Origin: Flavobacteriia bacterium
GTDB taxonomy: Bacteria > Bacteroidota > Bacteroidia > Flavobacteriales_D > Crocinitomicaceae
NCBI GenBank assembly: GCA_016183815.1
Contig: JACPDW010000006.1
Coordinates: forward strand, 124,001-188,000
Length of the DNA stretch: 64,000 bases
Direction of reading: 5' to 3'
How positions within the stretch are numbered: the stretch's first letter is position 1; each line of letters starts with the position of its first letter. Positions 51,910-60,529 of this stretch are shown in pieces. A program made the translations under genes and the position numbers. The notes below the pieces were generated by a model. It had not been told where the DNA came from. It saw only the letters and a list, made by a program, of their open reading frames with translations, and searched no databases.

Positions 51910-52950
51910 ATGGTACAATTTGAACATATGAGATTATTTGATTATCAAAAAGAGTCCATCAAAGTAAGTTATTTTGCAGAAAAACCGTCTGCTAACATTG
52001 TCCATCGATTTTTTAAAATAAGGAATTTATCTTCTTTTTATCCATATATTGGTAAACATTTCTTCCTTAGTTATCAGTTAATTAATAAAATTCGATACAT
52101 CAATAATTATTTTAAAACTGTTAATAGTTATATAAAAAAAGAAGAATTTTTTCTACTTTATTTCGAAACTTTTCAAGCAAGAAAAAAAAGACTTCACTAC
52201 AAAAAATTATTAATTTTTAAATATTTTTTAATATTTTTTGATTTTATTATTAATCGAGTTTTTCCTAAAATTAAAGGATTAAACTATCTCTATTATAAGA
52301 TGTTAAAAAATAAAAGAGTATTATCTAAAGCTGAAATTTTAGGTCGATTGGTAGCCAATGGTTTTGAAATTGTTCATTTTGAAAACATTGATGGATTTTG
52401 TTATGTTTTAAGCAAAAAAAAAGAAGAAAACTATGGAAATGCTACAAGTAGTTATGGTATAATCTTTAAAATGAACCGTATTGGTTTAGGAGGTAAATAT
52501 TTTTCATTATACAAGATAAGAACCATGCATTCCTATTCAGAATACTTGCAAGATTATATGATAAACCAAGAAGGATTTGATGTAAATGGTAAATTAAAAA
52601 ATGATTTTAGAGTTACTCCCTGGGGTCACTTTTTTAGACGATTATGGATTGATGAACTACCTCAAATCATCAACTTAATCAAAAGAGATATTAAACTCGT
52701 AGGTTTACGACCCGTAAGTAAATCTTATTATGAAATTTTACCAGAAGACTTAAAAAAGGCAAGAATTAAGTACAGACCTGGTTTGATTGCACCTTATGTT
52801 TGTTTAAACTATCCAACCACTTTTGAAGGTATAATAGAATCAGAAAGAAAATACATACAAGATAAAAGCAAAAATCCTTACTTTACAGACATTAAATACT
52901 TTTTTTTCGCTGTATATAATATTTTAATAAAAGGCAAAAGAAGTGCGTAA
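51910..52950 (+). CDS. Sugar transferase (undecaprenyl-phosphate sugar phosphotransferase domain)
   Basis: 346 residues. The C-terminal 180 residues are the bacterial sugar-transferase catalytic domain: NRIGLGGKYFSLYKIRTMHS, WGHFFRRLWIDELPQIINL, and DIKLVGLRPVSKSYYEIL with the catalytic acidic and arginine residues. It would load the first sugar phosphate of a polysaccharide on undecaprenyl phosphate. A single hydrophobic stretch at about residues 100-125 may be the re-entrant membrane helix, but an insert of about 60 residues (VLSKAEILGRLVANGFEIV) separates it from the catalytic domain. The usual four N-terminal helices are missing. No other polysaccharide gene is nearby. Confidence 0.83.
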   Translation: MVQFEHMRLFDYQKESIKVSYFAEKPSANIVHRFFKIRNLSSFYPYIGKHFFLSYQLINKIRYINNYFKTVNSYIKKEEFFLLYFETFQARKKRLHYKKLLIFKYFLIFFDFIINRVFPKIKGLNYLYYKMLKNKRVLSKAEILGRLVANGFEIVHFENIDGFCYVLSKKKEENYGNATSSYGIIFKMNRIGLGGKYFSLYKIRTMHSYSEYLQDYMINQEGFDVNGKLKNDFRVTPWGHFFRRLWIDELPQIINLIKRDIKLVGLRPVSKSYYEILPEDLKKARIKYRPGLIAPYVCLNYPTTFEGIIESERKYIQDKSKNPYFTDIKYFFFAVYNILIKGKRSA

Positions 52951-52954
52951 AAAC

Positions 52955-55480
52955 TTACGATTTCTGTTTACTTTTTCCTTTACTTATCTTTACACTTAAA
53001 GCATTCTTTTCAGTATTTACATCCATTACGATTTTATCACCTTCAACTAAGTTTGCTTTTATAATTTCCTCAGCTAAAGGATCTTCTATATACTTTTGAA
53101 TAGCTCTTTTTAATGGTCTAGCACCAAATTTTTCATCATAACCTTGATCTACAATAAAATCTTTCGCATTTTTTGTCAATTCTATTGAATAACCTAAATT
53201 ATTGATTCTTTGATACAATTTTTCTAATTCTAAATCAATAATTATATGAATATTTTCACGAGTAAGATTTTTAAAAATAATCATATCGTCCATTCTGTTT
53301 AGGAATTCTGGCGAGAAAGCTTTTCGTAAAGCATTTTGAATTACCACTTTACTGTTTTCTTCTTTTTGTTCAGTTTGAGTTTTTGTACCGAAGCCAACAC
53401 CTGTACCAAAATCAGCTAATTGTCTTGCACCAATGTTAGAAGTCATAATCAAAATAGTATTTTTAAAATCAACTTTTCTTCCTAAACCATCAGTCATGTG
53501 ACCATCATCAAGTACTTGTAAAAGTAAATTAAACACATCAGGATGAGCTTTTTCAATCTCATCTAATAAAATTATTGAATAAGGTTTTCTTCGAACTTTT
53601 TCAGTCAACTGACCCCCTTCTTCATAACCAACATATCCTGGAGGAGCACCTACTAATCTAGAGATTGAAAATTTCTCCATATATTCAGACATATCAATTC
53701 TAATTAAAGCATCTTCAGAATCAAATAAATATTTAGACAACACTTTGGCCAACTGCGTTTTCCCAACTCCTGTTGGACCTAAAAAGAAAAACGAACCAAT
53801 TGGTTTATTAGGATCCTTTAACCCAGCTCGATTTCTTTGAATAGCTTTAACAACTTTATCCACCGCTTCATCTTGACCGATAACTTTACCTTTTAGTTCA
53901 ATGCCCATGTTGGCAAGTTTTCCACTTTCTTTTTGAGCGATTCTTGTGACAGGAATACCACACATCATTGAAACAACTTCTGCAACATTTTCTTCAGTAA
54001 CTTCAATGCGTTTCGCTTTACTAGCATCTTCCCATTTTTTCTTTTCAAAATCTAATTTCTCTAAAATCTGACGTTCTTCATCTCTAATGCTTGCTGCTAA
54101 TTCATATTGTTGACTTTTTATCACTTCACTTTTTCTAGATTTAGCTTCTTCTAATTGTAATTCTAAATCTAAAATTTCCTTTGGAACATTAATATTAGTA
54201 ATGTGAACCCTTGATCCTACCTCATCTAAAGCGTCGATGGCTTTGTCTGGTAAATGTCTATCCGAAATATACCTATCAGTAAGTTTTACACAAGCATTAA
54301 TAGCTTCCGGAGTAAAAGAAACCATGTGATGCTCTTCGTATTTTTCTTTGATATTATTTAGAATTTGAATGGTTTCATCTACAGAGGTTGGTTCAATTAA
54401 AACTTTTTGAAAACGTCTTTCTAGAGCTCCATCTTTTTCAATATATTGACGATATTCATCTAAAGTAGTAGCACCAATTGCTTGCATTTCACCTCTCGCT
54501 AAGGCAGGTTTAAACATATTTGAAGCATCTAAACTACCACTAGCACCTCCTGCTCCAATTATTGTATGAATTTCATCGATAAACAAAATAACATCAGGAT
54601 TTTTTTCAATTTCTTGCATGACGGCTTTCATTCGTTCTTCAAATTGTCCTCGATATTTTGTACCAGCGACTAAAGATGCCAAATCCAATGAAACAATTCT
54701 TTTGTTAAATAAAATTCTTGAAACTTTTCTTTGAACAATTCTTAAAGCTAAACCTTCTGCAATAGCACTTTTTCCAACACCTGGTTCACCAATCAAAATA
54801 GGATTATTTTTCTTTCTTCTAGATAATATTTGGCTCACACGTTCAATTTCTTTTTCACGTCCAACTATTGGGTCAAGTTTACCAGATTCAGCCAGTTTGG
54901 TTAAATCTCTTCCAAAATTATCCAATACAGGGGTTTTAGATTTTGGGTCTGCAGATTTTTTTTGCGCAGCACTAAAGCTTTCTCCTTCGTCATCCATAGA
55001 GCCCGGAAATTTAGATTTGGGTAAATTCATTTCTTTAAAATTTTGTAATTCAGTTTTTACTACTTCGTATGTAATACCATATTTGTTTAACAAAAGCCCA
55101 CAAGAGCTGTCTTCATTTTTTAAAATTGCAAGTAAAATATGTTCTGTTCCAATCCACTCACTTCTAAAATTTTTTGCTTCTAGCCAAGCAATTTTTAAAA
55201 CACGCTCTGCTTGTTTAACTAAAGGAATACTATTGTTGTTAATGAGATTAGTTTCTCCGATAAATGTTTGATTTTTAGATAAATTAAGATCTATTTCTTC
55301 TTTCAAATTGTTAATTTCAATATGGAAGTTTTTTAAAATATCCAAAGCCCTTCCCGAACCTTGCTTAATTATTCCTAATAATAAATGTTCAACATTCACA
55401 GAATCATTGTTTAAACGTATGGCTTCATCCTTGCTAAACGACAACACCTCTTTAAATCTTGGTGAAAATTTCGCGTCCAT
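52955..55480 (-). CDS. clpC: ClpC-type AAA+ ATPase/chaperone
   Basis: 841 residues. Two N-terminal Clp repeats (residues 1-150), AAA domain 1 with GEPGVGKSAIAEGL and VILFIDEIHT, a middle domain with a UVR-like segment (IRDEERQILEKLDFEKKKWE), AAA domain 2 with GPTGVGKTQLAKVL and ILLDEIEKAHPDV, and the C-terminal D2-small domain. It unfolds proteins for ClpP; a hydrophobic ClpP loop is expected in the second AAA domain. A TAAATTTG -7 box at 55525-55532 precedes it, 44 bases from the ATG. It converges with the sugar transferase gene, with four bases between stops. Confidence 0.95.
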   Translation of the reverse strand: MDAKFSPRFKEVLSFSKDEAIRLNNDSVNVEHLLLGIIKQGSGRALDILKNFHIEINNLKEEIDLNLSKNQTFIGETNLINNNSIPLVKQAERVLKIAWLEAKNFRSEWIGTEHILLAILKNEDSSCGLLLNKYGITYEVVKTELQNFKEMNLPKSKFPGSMDDEGESFSAAQKKSADPKSKTPVLDNFGRDLTKLAESGKLDPIVGREKEIERVSQILSRRKKNNPILIGEPGVGKSAIAEGLALRIVQRKVSRILFNKRIVSLDLASLVAGTKYRGQFEERMKAVMQEIEKNPDVILFIDEIHTIIGAGGASGSLDASNMFKPALARGEMQAIGATTLDEYRQYIEKDGALERRFQKVLIEPTSVDETIQILNNIKEKYEEHHMVSFTPEAINACVKLTDRYISDRHLPDKAIDALDEVGSRVHITNINVPKEILDLELQLEEAKSRKSEVIKSQQYELAASIRDEERQILEKLDFEKKKWEDASKAKRIEVTEENVAEVVSMMCGIPVTRIAQKESGKLANMGIELKGKVIGQDEAVDKVVKAIQRNRAGLKDPNKPIGSFFFLGPTGVGKTQLAKVLSKYLFDSEDALIRIDMSEYMEKFSISRLVGAPPGYVGYEEGGQLTEKVRRKPYSIILLDEIEKAHPDVFNLLLQVLDDGHMTDGLGRKVDFKNTILIMTSNIGARQLADFGTGVGFGTKTQTEQKEENSKVVIQNALRKAFSPEFLNRMDDMIIFKNLTRENIHIIIDLELEKLYQRINNLGYSIELTKNAKDFIVDQGYDEKFGARPLKRAIQKYIEDPLAEEIIKANLVEGDKIVMDVNTEKNALSVKISKGKSKQKS

Positions 55481-55524
55481 GTTACATTTTTTTTTGCTAA
55501 ATAAATACTTTTTTATCTAAGGTA

Positions 55525-55532
55525 CAAATTTA
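55525..55532 (-). promoter_or_regulatory. -7 box before clpC
   Basis: TAAATTTG read on the minus strand, 44 bases before the clpC ATG, matches TAnnTTTG. No TTG at the usual spacing. Confidence 0.4.
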
Positions 55533-55701
55533 TTCCTATTTTTTTATTATAGATTACACAGTAAAAATCAATTTTGCACAAAAATTTGTTTATAAAAGTT
55601 GATAAATAATTGTTATTACTCATAAAAATTTCATAAAAAATAACTAAATTCGCCCCCTTGTAATATACAAAAATTATACATTTTTATTTAGAAAAGACAA
55701 T

Positions 55702-58242
55702 ATGGCAGACGGAGAAAGAATTATACAGATAAATATTGAAGATGAAATGAAATCAGCTTATATCGATTATTCGATGTCAGTTATAGTTTCAAGAGCACTT
55801 CCTGATGTGAGAGATGGTTTTAAACCAGTTCATAGAAGGGTTTTGTTCGGAATGCAAGATCTTGGAGTTTATTCTAATCGTCCACATAAAAAATCAGCGA
55901 GAATTGTCGGTGAAGTACTAGGTAAGTATCACCCCCATGGAGATTCTTCTGTCTATGACACAATGGTTCGAATGGCTCAAGATTGGTCACTTCGTTATCC
56001 TTTAGTTGACGGTCAAGGAAACTTTGGGTCGGTCGATGGTGATAGTCCTGCAGCTATGCGATATACAGAAGCAAGACTTCGAAAAATTGCGGAAGAAATG
56101 TTGGAAGATTTAGATAAAGAAACAGTAAACTTTACTCCAAACTTTGATGACAGTTTAGAAGAACCAAGTGTATTGCCAACAAAAATTCCTAATTTATTAA
56201 TAAATGGTGCTTCTGGAATCGCAGTTGGTATGGCAACAAACATGGCACCTCATAACCTTACTGAGGTTGTCAATGCTTGTATTGCTTACATCGACAATAA
56301 TGACTTACCTGTTGAAGATTTTATTCATTATATTAAAGCCCCAGATTTTCCAACAGGAGGTATAATTTATGGTTATGAAGGTGTGAAAGAAGCTTTAAGC
56401 ACTGGAAGGGGGAGAATTGTAATCAGAGCAAAAGCCGAAATTGAAGAAGTGAACGGTAGAGAACAAATTATTGTTACAGAAATACCTTATCAAGTAAATA
56501 AATCTGAGTTAATTAAAAAAACTGCTGAACTTGTAAACGACAAAAAAATTGAAGGAATATCAGATATAAGAGATGAATCCGATAGAAACGGAATGAGAAT
56601 TGTATATGAATTAAAAAGAGACGCTATTTCCAATGTTGTTTTAAACAAATTATATAAATATACTTCTCTACAAACTTCATTTTCAGTTAATAATATCTGT
56701 TTAGTTGATGGAAGACCTCAACTTTTGAATACAAAACAAATGATTTCAAACTTTGTATCATTTAGACATGAAGTGGTAATCCGAAGAACAACATTTGACC
56801 TAAGAAAAGCTGAAGAAAGAGCACATATTTTAGAAGGATTAATCATTGCTTCTGATAATATTGATGAAGTAATTGAGATTATTAAAAAATCTGCAAGTCC
56901 AGATGAGGCAAGAGTTAATTTAATGAATCGTTTTCAGCTATCTGATATTCAATCGAGAGCCATTGTTGATATGCGATTAAGACAATTAACAGGCTTAGAA
57001 CAAGATAAATTACGTAAAGAATATGCTGATTTAATGGCACTTATTGCTGATTTAAAAGACATTTTGGCAAATGAAAGTCGTAGAATGCAAATCATCAAAG
57101 ATGAATTAATTTACGTTAAAGAAAAATATGGAGATGAAAGAAAATCTCGAATAGAATATGCAGCAAGTGAGATGAGAATTGAAGATTTAATTCCAGACGA
57201 TGAAGTTGTAATCACTATCTCTCATGCAGGTTACATTAAAAGAACAATTTTAACAGAATATAAAGTACAAAATAGAGGTGGAATGGGATCTAAAGGTTCC
57301 GCTACTCGAGATAAAGATTTCCTTGAACATTTGTTTGTTGCAACAAACCATAATTATCTTTTAATTTTTACTGAAAAAGGTCGATGTTTCTGGATGAGAG
57401 CTTATGAAATTCCAGAAGGAAACAAATTGTCAAAAGGTAGAGCTATTCAAAATTTGTTAAATATTGAACAAGACGATAAAGTAAAAGCCTATGTGAAAGT
57501 TCAAGATTTGACCGATAAAGAGTATGTTGAGAATAACTTTATCATCATGTGTACAAAAGAAGGAATAATTAAAAAAACCTCCCTTGAAGCTTATTCTCGT
57601 CCTAGAAGTAACGGTATCAATGCAATCACTATTAGAGAAGGTGATGAATTGTTAGAAGCAAAATTAACTGACGGCACAAATGAAATGATTATTGCAACAA
57701 AAGCTGGAAAAGCAATACGTTTCAATGAAAGTAAAGTACGACCAATGGGTAGAAATGCCTCTGGTGTAAAAGCGGTTACATTAGCAGGAAAAGAAGACGA
57801 AGTTGTTGGATTAATTTGTGTTAAAGATTCTTCTGAGACTATTTTAGTTGTTTCTGAAAAAGGATATGGTAAAAGATCCTACTTAAACGACCCAGAAGAC
57901 AATGAACCAGTTTATCGTGTAACAAACAGAGGTGGAAAAGGGGTAAAAACAATTTCTATCACTGACAAAACTGGTCCTTTAATGGCAATCAAACTGGTTA
58001 CTGATGAAGACGATTTAATGATTATTACAAAATCAGGTATTACCATCAGAATGCACATTGATACCATCAGAACAATGGGAAGAGCCGCACAAGGTGTTCG
58101 TTTAATCAATTTAAAAGGAAATTCAGAAATTGCAGCTATTGCTCGCGTTCCAAGAACAGAAGACGAAGAAATTGAAGGAGAGAGTGATGAATTAAATGAA
58201 AATGGCACGGAGTTTGAAAATGATAATAATAATAATGAATAA
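55702..58242 (+). CDS. gyrA: DNA gyrase subunit A
   Basis: 846 residues. The catalytic tyrosine is in AMRYTEARL near residue 120; the quinolone-resistance region reads [20 protein letters not shown], with serine and aspartate at the E. coli 83 and 87 positions, a sensitive-type configuration. The coiled coil and tower follow, and the C-terminal domain has six beta-pinwheel blades. The GyrA-box is recognisable as [11 protein letters not shown] near residue 530. The last 30 residues are acidic. With GyrB it introduces negative supercoils. It has no gyrB neighbour. Confidence 0.96.
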   Translation: MADGERIIQINIEDEMKSAYIDYSMSVIVSRALPDVRDGFKPVHRRVLFGMQDLGVYSNRPHKKSARIVGEVLGKYHPHGDSSVYDTMVRMAQDWSLRYPLVDGQGNFGSVDGDSPAAMRYTEARLRKIAEEMLEDLDKETVNFTPNFDDSLEEPSVLPTKIPNLLINGASGIAVGMATNMAPHNLTEVVNACIAYIDNNDLPVEDFIHYIKAPDFPTGGIIYGYEGVKEALSTGRGRIVIRAKAEIEEVNGREQIIVTEIPYQVNKSELIKKTAELVNDKKIEGISDIRDESDRNGMRIVYELKRDAISNVVLNKLYKYTSLQTSFSVNNICLVDGRPQLLNTKQMISNFVSFRHEVVIRRTTFDLRKAEERAHILEGLIIASDNIDEVIEIIKKSASPDEARVNLMNRFQLSDIQSRAIVDMRLRQLTGLEQDKLRKEYADLMALIADLKDILANESRRMQIIKDELIYVKEKYGDERKSRIEYAASEMRIEDLIPDDEVVITISHAGYIKRTILTEYKVQNRGGMGSKGSATRDKDFLEHLFVATNHNYLLIFTEKGRCFWMRAYEIPEGNKLSKGRAIQNLLNIEQDDKVKAYVKVQDLTDKEYVENNFIIMCTKEGIIKKTSLEAYSRPRSNGINAITIREGDELLEAKLTDGTNEMIIATKAGKAIRFNESKVRPMGRNASGVKAVTLAGKEDEVVGLICVKDSSETILVVSEKGYGKRSYLNDPEDNEPVYRVTNRGGKGVKTISITDKTGPLMAIKLVTDEDDLMIITKSGITIRMHIDTIRTMGRAAQGVRLINLKGNSEIAAIARVPRTEDEEIEGESDELNENGTEFENDNNNNE

Positions 58243-58252
58243 TATAAATTTT

Positions 58253-59365
58253 ATGAAAAAACTGAGCATCATAGTTTTAACTATAATTGTTTTTAATTTA
58301 AATTCTTATTCTCAAAAAGCTAATGTTACTTCTGCTGTTTTAGAATATAGAAAGTATAATCCCTATATGGGTGATTTTGAAGGATCTGCTAAAGCAATAG
58401 ATTTAGCTAAAAAATATATTGATTTAGCTTATGAACATCCTGAAACCAAGGAAGATGAAAAAATGATTTTTCATAGAGGAGCTATTTATTATTGTTTGAT
58501 TGAAATCAGTCAAATTTTACCTAATAGAAAAATTGACGAAAAAACGCTTGAAGAATACTTTACTATTGCAAAAACCTCACTTACTAAAGTGTATCAAAAT
58601 CCAAAAGGAAAATTCAAAACAGATGCTGATGATTTTGTAAAAATGCGTCATTCTATGGTATTTAATATGGGATTAAAATCTTTTGAAGAAAAAAAATACA
58701 ATATGGCAGGAATGATGTTTGTCGCTGCATATCAAATTAAACAGTTAATAGGTGTTGAAGATTTAGATGCTAAAAAAAATGCTTTAGTTTGTATGAGTAA
58801 CGAAATCGTTGGTTTTTCAAAAGATAAAATGTTAGATAGTATTATTGATAGAGCAAAAATATACCATGAAGCATTTCCTAAAGAAATTGATCCATTAAAA
58901 ATTCTTTTTCAAACTTATTATGAAAAAGGTGATAAAGCGGAATCTGAAAAAGTAGTTAAAGAAGCAATAGAAATCAATCCAAACGATAAAACTTTATTTT
59001 ATTCTATTGGAACAATTTATATGGAAATGAAACAATATGATATTGCTGAAATTAATTTGCAAAAAGCCATTCAAATTGATCCAGAATATATTGAAGCACT
59101 TTATCAACTGGGAGCGTATTATGTAGAAGTTGCAGGTGGTTTAAAAGACCAAGCCAATCAGTTAAAATTTGGTGATCCAAAATACGATGAAATGATTACT
59201 AAAAGTGACGATTATTATAAAAAGGCACTTGTTCCATTAGAAGCTTATATTACTAAACAACCTAAAGACAAAGATGTATTAAACATTTTATTTCAAATTT
59301 ATAAAAGTTTAAAAAACACTGAAAAAGCTTTAGAATACAAAAAAAGAGCAGAGGAAATAAAATAA
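58253..59365 (+). CDS. Exported tetratricopeptide-repeat protein
   Basis: 370 residues from ATG 58253, ten bases after gyrA. The signal peptide MKKLSIIVLTIIVFNLNSYSQ is followed by TPR units; the clearest are at about residues 235-310 (AIEINPNDKTLFYSIGTIY, KAIQIDPEYIEALYQLGAYY) and a last one near 335-365. TPRs mediate protein contacts; no other domain is visible. An in-frame stretch upstream to 58196 overlaps gyrA and is not needed. Confidence 0.85.
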   Translation: MKKLSIIVLTIIVFNLNSYSQKANVTSAVLEYRKYNPYMGDFEGSAKAIDLAKKYIDLAYEHPETKEDEKMIFHRGAIYYCLIEISQILPNRKIDEKTLEEYFTIAKTSLTKVYQNPKGKFKTDADDFVKMRHSMVFNMGLKSFEEKKYNMAGMMFVAAYQIKQLIGVEDLDAKKNALVCMSNEIVGFSKDKMLDSIIDRAKIYHEAFPKEIDPLKILFQTYYEKGDKAESEKVVKEAIEINPNDKTLFYSIGTIYMEMKQYDIAEINLQKAIQIDPEYIEALYQLGAYYVEVAGGLKDQANQLKFGDPKYDEMITKSDDYYKKALVPLEAYITKQPKDKDVLNILFQIYKSLKNTEKALEYKKRAEEIK

Positions 59366-59384
59366 GTTTTACATTACAAAAATC

Positions 59385-60527
59385 TTACTCTAAGGATTGT
59401 TTTTGTTTGTGAACTACTTCGTCGTAAAGTTTTTCGTACATAGGTAAAATTCTATCAATTGAAAATTCTTTAGCTCTGCTAAATGCTTGATTTCTAAATT
59501 TTTGTTTTAATTTTTCATCAGATAATAACTTTATAGCATTATTTGCCATATCTTCTATATCCCCCACATAAGAAAGATAACCTGAAAACCCATGAATATT
59601 CACTTCAGGAATTCCTCCTGTATTAGATGAAATCACTGGAACACCTACAGCCATCGCTTCAAGGGCGGCTAGGCCAAAACTTTCAGTTTCAGAGGGTAAA
59701 AGAAATAAATCACTTATTTCCAATACATGAGCTGTATCCCTAACTTTTCCAATAAATATTATATCTTGACAGATTTTTAATTCCCTAGCAAGATGCTCTG
59801 CATGTCCACGTTCTGGACCATCACCAGTTAACAATAACTTAGAAGGACTTTTTTCTCTAATTTTTGAAAATATTAAAATTACGTCTTCAATTCTTTTTAC
59901 TTTTCTAAAATTTGAAGTATGTGTAATTATCATTTCATCATCAGAAGCATATCTCCTTCTTAAATCCATATCAACTTCTTTAAGTACTTCTTTTGTTTCA
60001 ATAAAATTTGGAATTACAGAGATTGGTTTTTCTGTTTCAAAATGATGGTATGTATCTTTTTTTAAACTTTCAGAAACGGCAGTTATTGCATTTGATTGAT
60101 TTAGACAAAAAGTAATAACAGGCTCAAAAGACTGATCTTTACCAACCAAAGTTATATCTGTTCCATGTAAAGTTGTAATGAATGGTATTTCTATGCCTTC
60201 TGTTTTCAAAATTTGTTGAGCCATAAAAGCAGCAGAGGCATGAGGTATTGCATAATGAACATGTAACAAATCTAATTTTTCATACTTCACCACATCAACT
60301 AATTTGCTGGCTAATACGGTTTCATAAGGTTGGAATTCAAAAAGAGGATAATCACTTACAGAGACTTCATGATAATAAATGTTTTTTCGAAAACTTCCTA
60401 AACGAACAGGTTGCGAATAGGACACAAAATGGATTTCATGACCTTTTTCAGCAAGTGCTATTCCAAGTTCTGTTGCTACTACTCCACTACCTCCGTAAGT
60501 TGGATAAAGTACTATTCCAATTCTCAT
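59385..60527 (-). CDS. bshA: N-acetyl-alpha-D-glucosaminyl L-malate synthase (bacillithiol synthesis)
   Basis: A GT4 glycosyltransferase of 380 residues that joins GlcNAc from UDP-GlcNAc to L-malate, first step of bacillithiol synthesis. The opening GIVLYPTYGGSGVVATELGIALAEKGHEIHFVSY is characteristic of BshA; LHGTDITLVG and the donor-site LLPSETESFGLAALEAMA with the ExxxxxxxE motif follow. No bshB or bshC in the window. The GH3 fusion gene ends two bases before its ATG on the same strand, so co-transcription is likely. Confidence 0.92.
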   Translation of the reverse strand: MRIGIVLYPTYGGSGVVATELGIALAEKGHEIHFVSYSQPVRLGSFRKNIYYHEVSVSDYPLFEFQPYETVLASKLVDVVKYEKLDLLHVHYAIPHASAAFMAQQILKTEGIEIPFITTLHGTDITLVGKDQSFEPVITFCLNQSNAITAVSESLKKDTYHHFETEKPISVIPNFIETKEVLKEVDMDLRRRYASDDEMIITHTSNFRKVKRIEDVILIFSKIREKSPSKLLLTGDGPERGHAEHLARELKICQDIIFIGKVRDTAHVLEISDLFLLPSETESFGLAALEAMAVGVPVISSNTGGIPEVNIHGFSGYLSYVGDIEDMANNAIKLLSDEKLKQKFRNQAFSRAKEFSIDRILPMYEKLYDEVVHKQKQSLE

Positions 60528-60529
60528 AA

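Noticed and set aside
52946-52959. CGTAA-AAAC-TTACG hairpin as a bidirectional terminator between the sugar transferase and clpC
   Set aside because: Stem of five pairs made largely of the two stop codons, with no T run on either side; likely chance.
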